Below are positions 44,981 through 53,166 of a stretch of DNA of 64,000 nt, piece by piece (the stretch's first letter is position 1; the number at the start of each line of letters is the position of its first letter). Under the pieces are notes generated by a model. It saw only the letters and a list, made by a program, of their open reading frames with translations, made no database searches and was not told the DNA's origin. The stretch is from an uncultured Lachnospiraceae bacterium. GTDB taxonomy: Bacteria; Bacillota; Clostridia; Lachnospirales; Lachnospiraceae. The stretch covers positions 62,001 through 126,000 of the forward strand of contig CAKQXY010000003.1 in the NCBI GenBank assembly GCA_934292725.1. Reading direction: 5' to 3'. The position numbers were made by a program, and so were the translations under genes.

Positions 44981-45030
44981 CCAGTTTCCTGCCTTTCTCT
45001 TCCGGTACACCTGTGCCGGACATAGCTATT

Positions 45031-45039
45031 ATTATAGCA
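45031..45039 (-). promoter_or_regulatory. Extended -10 promoter for HlyD-like gene unit
   Basis: Minus-strand TGC then TATAAT (45031-45036 plus upstream TGC at 45037-45039) about 50 bp before the ATG at 44980; no clear -35. Confidence 0.55.
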
Positions 45040-45146
45040 TTTTTCTTAAAAAAAGAAATAGTTTTTTTAAAGATGTATAAAATACTTCTGCTATGAAAAA
45101 ATAATAACGTATAACAAAGCCATTTTTGGCAGAATGAGAGGTTGCT

Positions 45147-45359
45147 ATGAGCTCAAAAGTATGGGATTATATTGTGCTGACTGTTGTCGTAATCGGTGCT
45201 ATAAACTGGGGATTGATTGGCTTTTTTAAGTTTGATCTGGTTTCGTGGCTTTTTGGCAGTATGTCACTGTTAACTCGGATCATTTATGCCATCGTAGGTC
45301 TTGGCGGACTTTATCTTCTTTCCCTTTATGGCCGCATCCGCGACTTTTCCCAGGAATAA
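45147..45359 (+). CDS. DUF378 small membrane protein
   Basis: DUF378 family protein of 70 aa with two membrane helices (YIVLTVVVIGAINWGLIGFF and LTRIIYAIVGLGGLYLLSLY), the signature INWGLIGFF in the first. Function unknown across the family. ATG preceded by GAGAGG with a short spacer; a terminator follows 12 bp after the stop. It stands alone between two divergently oriented units. Confidence 0.9.
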   Translation: MSSKVWDYIVLTVVVIGAINWGLIGFFKFDLVSWLFGSMSLLTRIIYAIVGLGGLYLLSLYGRIRDFSQE

Positions 45360-45371
45360 AAAAGTGTGTAA

Positions 45372-45400
45372 AAAAGGAGTCGGGTCAACCGGCTCCTTTT
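45372..45400 (+). terminator. Terminator after DUF378 gene
   Basis: A 12-bp stem, AAAAGGAGTCGG (45372-45383) with CCGGCTCCTTTT (45389-45400), one G-T wobble and a 5-base loop, ends in TTTTATT. Confidence 0.8.
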
Positions 45401-45468
45401 ATTCTGTACTATGTACTTTTTGTTAAAAACTGATACACTCTGGCAAGAATCTCACCTGAATCTCATCT

Positions 45469-45888
45469 TTACAGAGATACGATGATGTGAGATTTTACTT
45501 CATCGGACAACTCAGTAGCATCTGCTGAAACACTCAAAACAAAATCAACTCCAAATTTTGCAGAAATCGCTTCGAGCGCCTTGACTGCCTCTGTAATATC
45601 ACTTCCCTCAAGACAGGAAATCTTTAAGAAGCTGTCAAAATACATTTTCTCAAGATCATGATCCTGAGAAATGATTCCGCTGACAAATCCGATAAATGCA
45701 TCATAGGAATTGATTCCATAATCAGAAACATTAATCAAACGAACCTTATTGCTCAGTTCGTACATGTGCTTTGCTGTCTTATCCAAATATACTACACTTC
45801 CCTGTGCAGACGCAACAGCACCGTTTACACTGTCTAACAGATACTTTGTCTTTCCTTTGCCCTTCTTGCCTGAAATAATCTGAACCAT
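45469..45888 (-). CDS. Small P-loop protein of unknown function
   Basis: Soluble 139-residue protein starting MVQIISGKKGKGKTKYLLD, a clear Walker A motif (GKKGKGKT, residues 7-14). A later segment VDFVLSVSADATELSDE may serve as Walker B-like region. Databases often call such proteins twitching-motility/PilT-like, but PilT proteins are 350 aa and have other motifs; I would leave the function open. Start chosen at ATG with AAGGAGG upstream; the frame continues 31 codons upstream through the promoter. Confidence 0.8.
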   Translation of the reverse strand: MVQIISGKKGKGKTKYLLDSVNGAVASAQGSVVYLDKTAKHMYELSNKVRLINVSDYGINSYDAFIGFVSGIISQDHDLEKMYFDSFLKISCLEGSDITEAVKALEAISAKFGVDFVLSVSADATELSDEVKSHIIVSL

Positions 45889-45952
45889 ATGCTCGATCCT
45901 CCTTATATGAATTAGTCTTTTACACTTAAGACCAATGGTAGTTCTTGCGTAT

Positions 45953-45981
45953 AGTATAGTATATTTTACCGAATAAAGCAA
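45953..45981 (-). promoter_or_regulatory. Promoter of small P-loop gene
   Basis: Minus-strand TTGCTT (45976-45981), 17-bp spacer, TATACT (45953-45958); a second TATACT overlaps at 45958-45963. It lies about 65 bp before the ATG and just after the D,D-carboxypeptidase stop. Confidence 0.65.
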
Positions 45982-46009
45982 GTCATAAATAGAATTTTTT
46001 ATAAAATTA

Positions 46010-46984
46010 TCAAATTTTCGACAGTAATGTATTCATCTGGTTGTATAGTTCGTCTTTTGTTGCTGCACCAAGAATAACAGCCACATACTCCTTGTGATGG
46101 CTGTCCTGAACGAGCACTACTAGGTTATATCCAGCTGTATTTGTATGACCTGTTTTTCCGCCAACGACAGTAATGCCGTCTGGCGGCGTATAAGCACCTG
46201 CCAAATACTGATTAGTACTGTTAAAGCTTTTCGTCACATTCTCTCCTGCTGCATTCGTGTAATAGCACAGAAAAGACCCACGCGCTATGATGTCACGAAA
46301 CGTCGGATACTTTAAGCATTCCTGAAACATCAAATAAACATCATATGCTGAAGAATAATGTTTAGACTGTGTCAGTCCTGTCGGATTGGCAAAATGTGTA
46401 TGACTAGTCATCAGTTCCTTGCTTTCCTGATTCATCATATCTACAAATGCTTCCTGTGATCCTGCAACAGCAATAGCAATATCAATAGCTGCATCATTTC
46501 CAGAATAGATAAGTGCTGCACTCAGCAAACTCGAAAGCATCATCTTATCGCCTTGCTCAAAACCACAAAGAACAGCACTGCTCTCAAGACCCTCAGGCGT
46601 ATATGAAATAGTTACTTCCTGACTCAAATCAGCATATTTCATAGCAAGAAGAGCCGTCATAATTTTTGTGATACTTGCAATTTCGCGCTCATCATTTGCA
46701 TTTTTGCTGTACAATGTTTTCTGGTCTGTAATATTAAATAATGCACCAGCCGGCGCTTCTATGTCATTTTCAGAAAATTCATCTTCATTTTCTATTACAC
46801 ACAAATCTGCTGCAGCTCCATCCATTTTCGACAGCTTATCTTTTGATGTCATGAGAGTATCTAAATGAGTACCAAAGCTATCAAGAAGGGCTGGAGAGGA
46901 TTTGCCGCAGCCTGCTCCCACACCAGCGGCACTGCACATTAAAAGCACTGCCGCCAGCGTGTAAATGAACCGTTTTTTTCTCAT
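46010..46984 (-). CDS. D-alanyl-D-alanine carboxypeptidase (DacA/DacF type)
   Basis: Peptidoglycan D,D-carboxypeptidase of the S11 family (324 aa). The N-terminal RKKRFIYTLAAVLLMCSAAGVGAGC is an export signal with a possible lipidated Cys26, though the VGAGC box is not a perfect lipobox. Catalytic motifs are SITK (Ser104), YSGND (SxN) and GGKTGHTN (KTG). The usual C-terminal beta domain and amphipathic anchor are missing, so it is a compact form. ATG overlaps the MgsA-like TGA (ATGA), seven codons inside the longest frame. Confidence 0.92.
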   Translation of the reverse strand: MRKKRFIYTLAAVLLMCSAAGVGAGCGKSSPALLDSFGTHLDTLMTSKDKLSKMDGAAADLCVIENEDEFSENDIEAPAGALFNITDQKTLYSKNANDEREIASITKIMTALLAMKYADLSQEVTISYTPEGLESSAVLCGFEQGDKMMLSSLLSAALIYSGNDAAIDIAIAVAGSQEAFVDMMNQESKELMTSHTHFANPTGLTQSKHYSSAYDVYLMFQECLKYPTFRDIIARGSFLCYYTNAAGENVTKSFNSTNQYLAGAYTPPDGITVVGGKTGHTNTAGYNLVVLVQDSHHKEYVAVILGAATKDELYNQMNTLLSKI

Positions 46985-47382
46985 GAACGGTATGCCTCTC
47001 TCCACTCTAAATCACCAGAGTCAAGTGAACGAATCAAAAGCTCTGCCGTTGCCAAATTAGTTGCCAGCGGAATGCTGTAAATATCACAAAGATGAAGCAC
47101 TGTCTGTACTCTCCTTGTATTGGTTGGGTTCACTTCGTTTGGATCACGGAAGTAAAATACCAGATCCATGCTATTATTTTCAATCTGAGATGCAAACTGC
47201 TGTGCACCGCCTAATGATCCCTCAAGAAACTTATTGACAGTCAGTGTCGTTGCCTCCTCTATCAGTCTTCCTGTTGTTCCTGTTGCATAAAGGCTGTGCT
47301 TATTCAGAATGCCTCTGTATGCGATGCAGAAATTCTGCATCAGTTTCTTTTTGGAATCATCTGCTATAAAACCGATATTCAT
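46981..47382 (-). CDS. Methylglyoxal synthase-like protein, probably non-catalytic
   Basis: The 133-residue protein has the MgsA fold signature: LYATGTTGRLIEEATTLTVN, GSLGGAQQFAS and SIPLATNLATAELLIRSL. Aligned by eye to E. coli MgsA, the catalytic Asp71 of GGDQQ is Ala60, His98 of PHDPD is Thr87 (PTNTRR), and His19 is Asp8, while Asp20 is kept (ADD). Methylglyoxal production from dihydroxyacetone phosphate therefore looks doubtful. It could be a regulatory or binding protein of the MGS-like domain family. Position between rodA and the carboxypeptidase, overlapping the latter by four bases, suggests an envelope-linked role. Confidence 0.85.
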   Translation of the reverse strand: MNIGFIADDSKKKLMQNFCIAYRGILNKHSLYATGTTGRLIEEATTLTVNKFLEGSLGGAQQFASQIENNSMDLVFYFRDPNEVNPTNTRRVQTVLHLCDIYSIPLATNLATAELLIRSLDSGDLEWREAYRS

Positions 47383-47421
47383 TTTGATACCTCCACTATA
47401 ATAGTTACTTTATAAAACTTA

Positions 47422-48603
47422 TCAGAACACTTTCATTTTTCTGTGCATGCTTATGTTCAGCATAATTCCCATCATAATATACGTGCTTATCAGTGAACTC
47501 ATTCCTGCGCTGATAAATGGAAGCGGTGTTCCCGTATTTGGAAGAAGCAGCATTGCTACTCCCATATTGATAAAACACTGGATTAACAAAATTGTGACAA
47601 ATCCGCTTGCAAGAAGTTTTCCTTCAAGATCAGGGCTTCGCCCTGCCACTCTTAGGCCTTCAATAAATAAAAGCAGATATATCAATATAATAAATGCACT
47701 TCCTGCAAAACCCAGTTCTTCTCCTACAACAGCAAAAATGAAGTCACACTGTTCCTCTGAAAGAAAATTTCCATTCTTAACAGATTCATAAGTAGAATTA
47801 TTTAATCCTTTTCCCAAAAGCTGACCACCGCCAATAGCCATAACTGAGTTTAACTGCTGACGCGTCTGATCGGGGTAATCCTCTGGAAAGAAATATGAGT
47901 TAATACGGTTTACCTGATATTGCTGAAGGATATCCTTCTCGATAAACCAGTTGAGTGTCTTTTGCTCAGGCTCATAAATACAAAACAAAAGTGCGCCCAC
48001 AAAAACAGCTACTACACCAATAACACCGCCTACCCACTTCCAACTTATTCCCGTCACAAAAACCATTGCAACAAGCGCAAAAACGATAATCATTGACGTA
48101 GACAGATCTGGCTCTACATAAATCAGATACACTGTTATGCCCGTCAAGGCAAAATATCCAATAAGATACAGCACATTGTTTATATGTTTTTGGATACGTA
48201 TAAGCACAAAGACTGCCATCAAAACGACTGCAACCTTCGAAAACTCAGACGGCTGAATCGTACCAAACCCCGGTAGATGCATCCATCGGTTTGCATTACT
48301 GATATTTAACGGATTGATGTATTTTACATAGATTAAAAGTGCCATGCTGATCACGTAAAATACAATTGAATATTTAATCAGCTTATGGTAATCAATACAT
48401 GTCAGAATCATCATAAGAACAAGTCCTATGACCATTCCAAGGATCTGCTTTTGTGTTGTTGTAATCATACCTGTCACAGCTTCATTCTGTGTTGCACTGT
48501 GCACCATAAAAATACCAATGATACTCAGTATCAGCGCATATATGATGATTTTAAAATTAAGATTGCTCAGATGCAGGTTTTGTCCTGTTTTTCTCTTGCG
48601 CAT
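47422..48603 (-). CDS. rodA: Rod shape-determining protein RodA (SEDS glycosyltransferase)
   Basis: SEDS family peptidoglycan polymerase (393 aa, about ten membrane helices). Signature segments are GFGTIQPSEFSKVAVVLMAVFVL, YVEPDLSTSMIIVFALVAMVF, a GGGQLLGKGLNNSTYE loop, VGEELGFAGSAFIILIYLLLFIEG and the C-terminal LPNTGTPLPFISAGMSSLIS. The catalytic Asp is likely the one in VEPDLST. RodA rather than FtsW is favoured by the neighbouring mreC-mreD-PBP2. It follows minE by 27 bp. Confidence 0.9.
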   Translation of the reverse strand: MRKRKTGQNLHLSNLNFKIIIYALILSIIGIFMVHSATQNEAVTGMITTTQKQILGMVIGLVLMMILTCIDYHKLIKYSIVFYVISMALLIYVKYINPLNISNANRWMHLPGFGTIQPSEFSKVAVVLMAVFVLIRIQKHINNVLYLIGYFALTGITVYLIYVEPDLSTSMIIVFALVAMVFVTGISWKWVGGVIGVVAVFVGALLFCIYEPEQKTLNWFIEKDILQQYQVNRINSYFFPEDYPDQTRQQLNSVMAIGGGQLLGKGLNNSTYESVKNGNFLSEEQCDFIFAVVGEELGFAGSAFIILIYLLLFIEGLRVAGRSPDLEGKLLASGFVTILLIQCFINMGVAMLLLPNTGTPLPFISAGMSSLISTYIMMGIMLNISMHRKMKVF

Positions 48604-48630
48604 GCTGACAGACCATTCCTTTCTTTATCT

Positions 48631-48888
48631 CTATCTGCTTTTTTTGACTGCTGAAAGCTCCGTCACGGTAAATAAAAGAATTTTACCGGCATTTCGCTTC
48701 AGATACAGACAGATGTTTTTTTCAGATACCGGCAGATATTTTGAAATAGTTTTTGTAATATCATGCTCCATACAGCTTAATGTCTCTGGAGTGCACTGCG
48801 TATGCTCCTCAAGCATCATTTGTATCAGCCGCTCCTTCGCTGTCTTTCCAGAGCGAACTGCCTGACTTGGTAATGAATGCCTGACCAT
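48631..48888 (-). CDS. minE: Cell division topological specificity factor MinE
   Basis: MinE (85 aa) stimulates MinD ATPase and positions the division site. The MinD-binding helix region is KTAKERLIQMMLEEHTQCTPETL and is followed by the conserved HDITKTISKYLPVSEKNI with the topological beta strands. The last 20 residues (ILLFTVTELSAVKKSR) are less conserved. ATG with AAGGAAAA upstream, 6 bp after minD. Confidence 0.9.
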   Translation of the reverse strand: MVRHSLPSQAVRSGKTAKERLIQMMLEEHTQCTPETLSCMEHDITKTISKYLPVSEKNICLYLKRNAGKILLFTVTELSAVKKSR

Positions 48889-48894
48889 ATTACT

Positions 48895-49692
48895 TTATTT
48901 TCCTTTCTTTTCCAAAATACTTTTCAGCCTTTTTATCAATCCCTTCGATACAGACGGCTGTGCAACCGGAATATCTTCACCCATAATTCTTCGACAGATA
49001 TCAACAAATATCTGCCCTAACGGTGAATCCTTTCCGGCAACCGGCTCTCCGTTATTACTGGAAATGACAATCTCTTCCTCATCCGTCACCGCACCAATAA
49101 TAGGAACGGTTAATATTTCCTGAATGTCTGAAAGTGACATCATGTCGCCTCTTGCTACCAGATCTGGACGAATGCGGTTAATAATCATCTCAATCTTTTC
49201 CATCCCATCCGCTTCAAGAAGTCCCATTACGCGATCTGCATCACGAATTGCAGATACTTCTGGCGTTGTGACAACAATAGCTCTTGATGCTCCTGCCACG
49301 GCATTTTTAAAGCCTTGCTCAATGCCAGCCGGACAGTCCAGAATCACATAATCAAACTCCTCTGTCAATTCCTGCGTCAGCTTTTTCATCTGCTGCGGCG
49401 TCACACTCGATTTGTCTCTCGTCTGTGCCGATGGCATCAGATACAGGCCCTGATGATTTTTGTCTTTGATCAGCGCCTGCTTTATCCGACAGCCTCCCTC
49501 TACTACATCCACAAGATTATATACAATGCGGTTTTCCAGTCCCATCACAACATCAAGATTTCGAAGACCTATATCGGTATCAATCAAAACAACTTTATTT
49601 CCAAGAAGGGCAAGGCCACAGCCAAGATTTGCAGCCACTGTCGTTTTTCCTACACCGCCTTTTCCTGATGTCACAACAATCACTTCACTCAT
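48895..49692 (-). CDS. minD: Septum site-determining ATPase MinD
   Basis: MinD (265 aa), ParA-like ATPase at the membrane. The deviant Walker A is SGKGGVGKTTVAANLG (residues 9-24), switch regions DTDIGLRNLDVVMGLENRIVYNLVDVV and YVILDCPAGIEQGF follow, and the C-terminus is an amphipathic membrane-targeting helix (VSKGLIKRLKSILEKKGK). It is followed by minE, but no minC lies upstream. Confidence 0.97.
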   Translation of the reverse strand: MSEVIVVTSGKGGVGKTTVAANLGCGLALLGNKVVLIDTDIGLRNLDVVMGLENRIVYNLVDVVEGGCRIKQALIKDKNHQGLYLMPSAQTRDKSSVTPQQMKKLTQELTEEFDYVILDCPAGIEQGFKNAVAGASRAIVVTTPEVSAIRDADRVMGLLEADGMEKIEMIINRIRPDLVARGDMMSLSDIQEILTVPIIGAVTDEEEIVISSNNGEPVAGKDSPLGQIFVDICRRIMGEDIPVAQPSVSKGLIKRLKSILEKKGK

Positions 49693-49747
49693 GATATTCC
49701 CAAACCTTTCTGATCCTCTCTCTTATCCCTGTCTTCTGTAGCTTACA

Positions 49748-52621
49748 TCAGTCACTGTACGTAGCTGACTCTCCAAGTGTATTGTAGGATTTATCCAGAA
49801 TGTCTTCCATATCAATGTAGCCAAAGTAATACTGATAAATATAACGGCAAACTACTGCGGCATTGTATGCCATGTAACCATGCGGGATAGCAACCGTTAC
49901 GGAAATCTTTGGATCGTTGTACGGACCATATGAAATGAAGGTTGCGTGGTTCGCACGTGAAAGATTCTCCTGTACAGAACCAGATTTTCCAGCAATGTCG
50001 ATCTGCAAACCGGTAAACACACCTGCCGCTGTACCAGCCGCATGGACAACTCGGTACATACCTTCCCTCATGACATCGTAGGTTGACTGTGAGATGCCCT
50101 CGATCTGCTCGCCCTCTGGGATGAGTTCTTCAATCACATTTCCGTTTGCGTCACAGATTTTGCTTAACAGACGGAATGTATAAAGTTTACCGTCCGTTGC
50201 AAGTGCGGTCACATAGCGCGCCAGACTGATCGCAGTCATGTTGTTTGTACCCTGTCCAATTGCAGATGTCGCCGGGTATTCTGTTGAAATCTGTGACAGA
50301 TTTTCTGCGACTTCCACACCGCTCTTCTCACCAAAACCGTACTTTTCGGCGTATTTGCGAAGCATTGCAAGACCACGCTCCGCGTCATATTCTCCGTTTT
50401 CATTTAAGCTTAAACGGTAGCCAACTTCATAAAAATAGACGTTGCACGACTGCTCAATAGCCCCCGCTATGTTTAACGGACCATGCTCACCGCCAGTCTC
50501 TCGAGCGATCCAGCATCGCGGATGATCCAACTTGTCGAAAGTACCAATACAGTTAATATACTCTGAGCTGTCAATTACGCCCTCCTCGAGTCCTGCACTT
50601 GTCGTAACAAGCTTGTAAACAGAACCTGGCGCAATTCGTACCTGCGTTGCCTTATCATACAGCGGCTCTGACTGGTCATTAATAAGCTTATTCCAATATT
50701 CAGCATCAACTGTTCCAGAAAGCTTGTTCAAATCATAGCCTGGGTAAGATACCATTGCTAACAGCTCTCCTGTCGTCGTATCAGTTACAATCGCAGAACC
50801 ACTGCACGGATCAAGCGCGATCTGCGCCGGTGTCAGCTCAATATTTCCAATTTTCTCACGAATAAAGGTAAATGCAGTCTGCGCATCTCCATTTTGAAGT
50901 TCTTCATAGGACGCATTGTCGGCATCTAAGATGCCCTGATCAATCAACGCCAGGCAAACCAGATTACCAGAAAGCTGCTCATTATGAATCAGCTTTTTAT
51001 ATACAAGTTTACGAAAACCACTGTCAGCCGAAAGATTTTCTTCACAGAAGGATAGGATCTGGCTCATAACCTGGCTGGAATCCGAGTATGCAGACTCCGC
51101 ACCAAGCTTTGAGGAATCAATCCATCCCTTTGAAATCACATATGACAGGAAATCATAAAATGAAATCTCTGTATTTTTCCATGCGAGAAAGGTCTCATCT
51201 GAGGTATCAATCTCACTTGCGGTAATAACCCCCTTTTCTCGTAAAAAGGTATAGACATATTCCATGTAGTCCTGCATGTCTTCTGTCAACTCAGACTGAA
51301 TCGTTGCACCCGATACCATTTCCTCCAAAATATGACGAATAGCAAGTGTGGACTCTCCCTCATACAAGGAAAGAATCTGTTTTTCGGCCTCGGAAGCACC
51401 ATCATCTGAAAAATGCTTTTCATCTAAAATATTGTTGTTAAACATCTGATAGTAGACATCTTTTACCGAAATCTGGAACTCGCTTGCAAGTGTTGAATCA
51501 TCTGCCTCGAAATCCTCTATTGTAAGCTTTCCGACAAGGACATCCGCAAGACGCTGCTCCACAATATGATACACGGCAACCTGCAGATCATGGTCAATAG
51601 TCAGGTATACATCATTTCCGCGAACAGACGGCTCGCTGTCGATTGTATCAAGAATCTGACCAACATTGTTTAGATAAACAGTATCGTTGCCCTTTGTTCC
51701 TGCAAGTTCACTCTCGTAGTACTGCTCGAGTCCATCCTTTCCGACCATATCAGTTGCCTCATAGGTGGAATCGCTCTCCTGAAGTGTCTCAAGCTCTTGC
51801 GTACTCGGCTTTCCTGTATAACCAAGAATATTAGAAAAATATATGCCGTCCGGATAAACACGGCGCTCTGACTGCTCCACCTCAACTCCAAGCAGCTGCT
51901 GTTGATTTTCAAGAATCGCCGACTGAAGCTCTGGTGAAATATCCGAGCTGATCGTCGTGGACTTGTACTTTGCATAAGCTGTCAGACGCATAGCATATCT
52001 GATATTACAGATTGCTAACGCATCTTCCTTGCTGATCGTTTCGGCATTCTCCCATCTTGTCGTAAAATTATAGGAAACCTTCATAAGACGCTTCATCACA
52101 GTCTCTGCGTCATAAGTATAGACATCCTCACCTTCCTTACTTTTTTCTTCAATGTAGGAAGTTCCATATACGTCACGAATAAGCTGACGGATCGCACTGT
52201 CTTTTCCACTGTAAGCAAACTGCCCATCATCATCAATAATCACTGGAAGTTCTGTCACAATGGTTCCATCATATTTTTTCACAATTTCAATCAGACGAAG
52301 AAGCATCTCATTGAAATCACCATTTGCCTTCGTATATTCGCTAGTATCTTTTACAGTCAGGTTATAGACTGCCTCATTTCCGGCAAGGACGACTCCATTT
52401 CTGTCGTAGATAGTACCTCGTGTAGCAGTTGTCGTAATCTCCTTTTTGGTGCGGGAAACGTATGAATCATAATAAGCTGCTCCATCCAGAATCTGGAGCT
52501 GGAACAGCCTCACCACCAGGACTGCCAGAAAAAGCGTGCACACAATACCAAGCCAGAAAATTCTGGATCTTAATGTATTTTTTACCCATTCCCTGAATAA
52601 ATCCCAATATTCCTTAAGCAA
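49748..52621 (-). CDS. mrdA: Penicillin-binding protein 2 (MrdA-type D,D-transpeptidase)
   Basis: Class B PBP of the elongasome, 957 aa and much longer than the usual 600-700. After one membrane segment (IFWLGIVCTLFLAVLVVRLFQLQ) comes the dimerisation domain with TRGTIYDRNGVVLAGN and, between it and the transpeptidase domain, an Asp/Glu/Ser-rich helical insertion of about 250 residues (roughly 360-620). Transpeptidase motifs are SVYK (about residue 663), SCN (about 725) and KSG (about 878, replacing KTG). TTG start with GGAGAAAAG upstream, overlapping the mreD stop. Followed by minD. Confidence 0.93.
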   Translation of the reverse strand: MLKEYWDLFREWVKNTLRSRIFWLGIVCTLFLAVLVVRLFQLQILDGAAYYDSYVSRTKKEITTTATRGTIYDRNGVVLAGNEAVYNLTVKDTSEYTKANGDFNEMLLRLIEIVKKYDGTIVTELPVIIDDDGQFAYSGKDSAIRQLIRDVYGTSYIEEKSKEGEDVYTYDAETVMKRLMKVSYNFTTRWENAETISKEDALAICNIRYAMRLTAYAKYKSTTISSDISPELQSAILENQQQLLGVEVEQSERRVYPDGIYFSNILGYTGKPSTQELETLQESDSTYEATDMVGKDGLEQYYESELAGTKGNDTVYLNNVGQILDTIDSEPSVRGNDVYLTIDHDLQVAVYHIVEQRLADVLVGKLTIEDFEADDSTLASEFQISVKDVYYQMFNNNILDEKHFSDDGASEAEKQILSLYEGESTLAIRHILEEMVSGATIQSELTEDMQDYMEYVYTFLREKGVITASEIDTSDETFLAWKNTEISFYDFLSYVISKGWIDSSKLGAESAYSDSSQVMSQILSFCEENLSADSGFRKLVYKKLIHNEQLSGNLVCLALIDQGILDADNASYEELQNGDAQTAFTFIREKIGNIELTPAQIALDPCSGSAIVTDTTTGELLAMVSYPGYDLNKLSGTVDAEYWNKLINDQSEPLYDKATQVRIAPGSVYKLVTTSAGLEEGVIDSSEYINCIGTFDKLDHPRCWIARETGGEHGPLNIAGAIEQSCNVYFYEVGYRLSLNENGEYDAERGLAMLRKYAEKYGFGEKSGVEVAENLSQISTEYPATSAIGQGTNNMTAISLARYVTALATDGKLYTFRLLSKICDANGNVIEELIPEGEQIEGISQSTYDVMREGMYRVVHAAGTAAGVFTGLQIDIAGKSGSVQENLSRANHATFISYGPYNDPKISVTVAIPHGYMAYNAAVVCRYIYQYYFGYIDMEDILDKSYNTLGESATYSD

Positions 52622-53144
52622 ATCTCTTTTCTCCTTTTTTCTCTGCCTCTGTCAGATGTCTGTCAACCGTCATGATCACACCATATACTATAATCGTAGC
52701 GATTGCTGTCATCAACAGCTCCGGAAGTGCCAGATTTTTAATATAGTCTGCAATATTTACCCGGCCGAATAATAGGAAGCTGAACACATAAATATAAATA
52801 CTGTAGATCAGCTCATTGGCACTGCATAACAAAACAGGCATCACAACCATATCATGAGCCAGCACCCTTGTAAAAATGCCATTGAAATAGCCAATATAAA
52901 TAAAGATAAGCGTATAATACCCCAGCACGCCTCCGCTGAATGAATCCAGCAAAAGACCGCACCCAAGTCCTGTAAGCATTCCCCACATTCTGCCCTTTAA
53001 AAAGCCAACTGAAAACGTGACGATTAACAGCAGATTGGGCGCTGCAGTCAAAATTGGAATAATCCTTGTAAAATTTGACTGCAGCATAAAACAACTGACG
53101 GCAAGTACTATACATAAAACAACTCTGAGTATCTTAATCTTCAT
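52614..53144 (-). CDS. mreD: Rod shape-determining protein MreD
   Basis: Elongasome membrane protein (176 aa) with about five hydrophobic segments (ILRVVLCIVLAVSCFMLQSN, LLLIVTFSVGFLKGRMWGMLTGLGCGLLLDSFSGG, YTLIFIYIGYFNG, ELIYSIYIYVFSFLLFG, LPELLMTAIATIIVYG). ATG of MKIKILRVV chosen (GGAG upstream); an ATG five codons earlier directly abuts AAAGG. Its end overlaps the PBP2 TTG start. Confidence 0.92.
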   Translation of the reverse strand: MKIKILRVVLCIVLAVSCFMLQSNFTRIIPILTAAPNLLLIVTFSVGFLKGRMWGMLTGLGCGLLLDSFSGGVLGYYTLIFIYIGYFNGIFTRVLAHDMVVMPVLLCSANELIYSIYIYVFSFLLFGRVNIADYIKNLALPELLMTAIATIIVYGVIMTVDRHLTEAEKKGEKRFA

Positions 53145-53166
53145 CTGTTTTTTCTCCATCCTTTGT

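Noticed and set aside
45469..45888. PilT/twitching motility ATPase
   Set aside because: Only Walker A is shared; the protein is less than half the PilT length and lacks the Asp and His boxes.
46981..47382. Calling this gene a functional methylglyoxal synthase (mgsA)
   Set aside because: Residues aligned to catalytic Asp71 and His98 are Ala and Thr, so only the fold assignment is kept.
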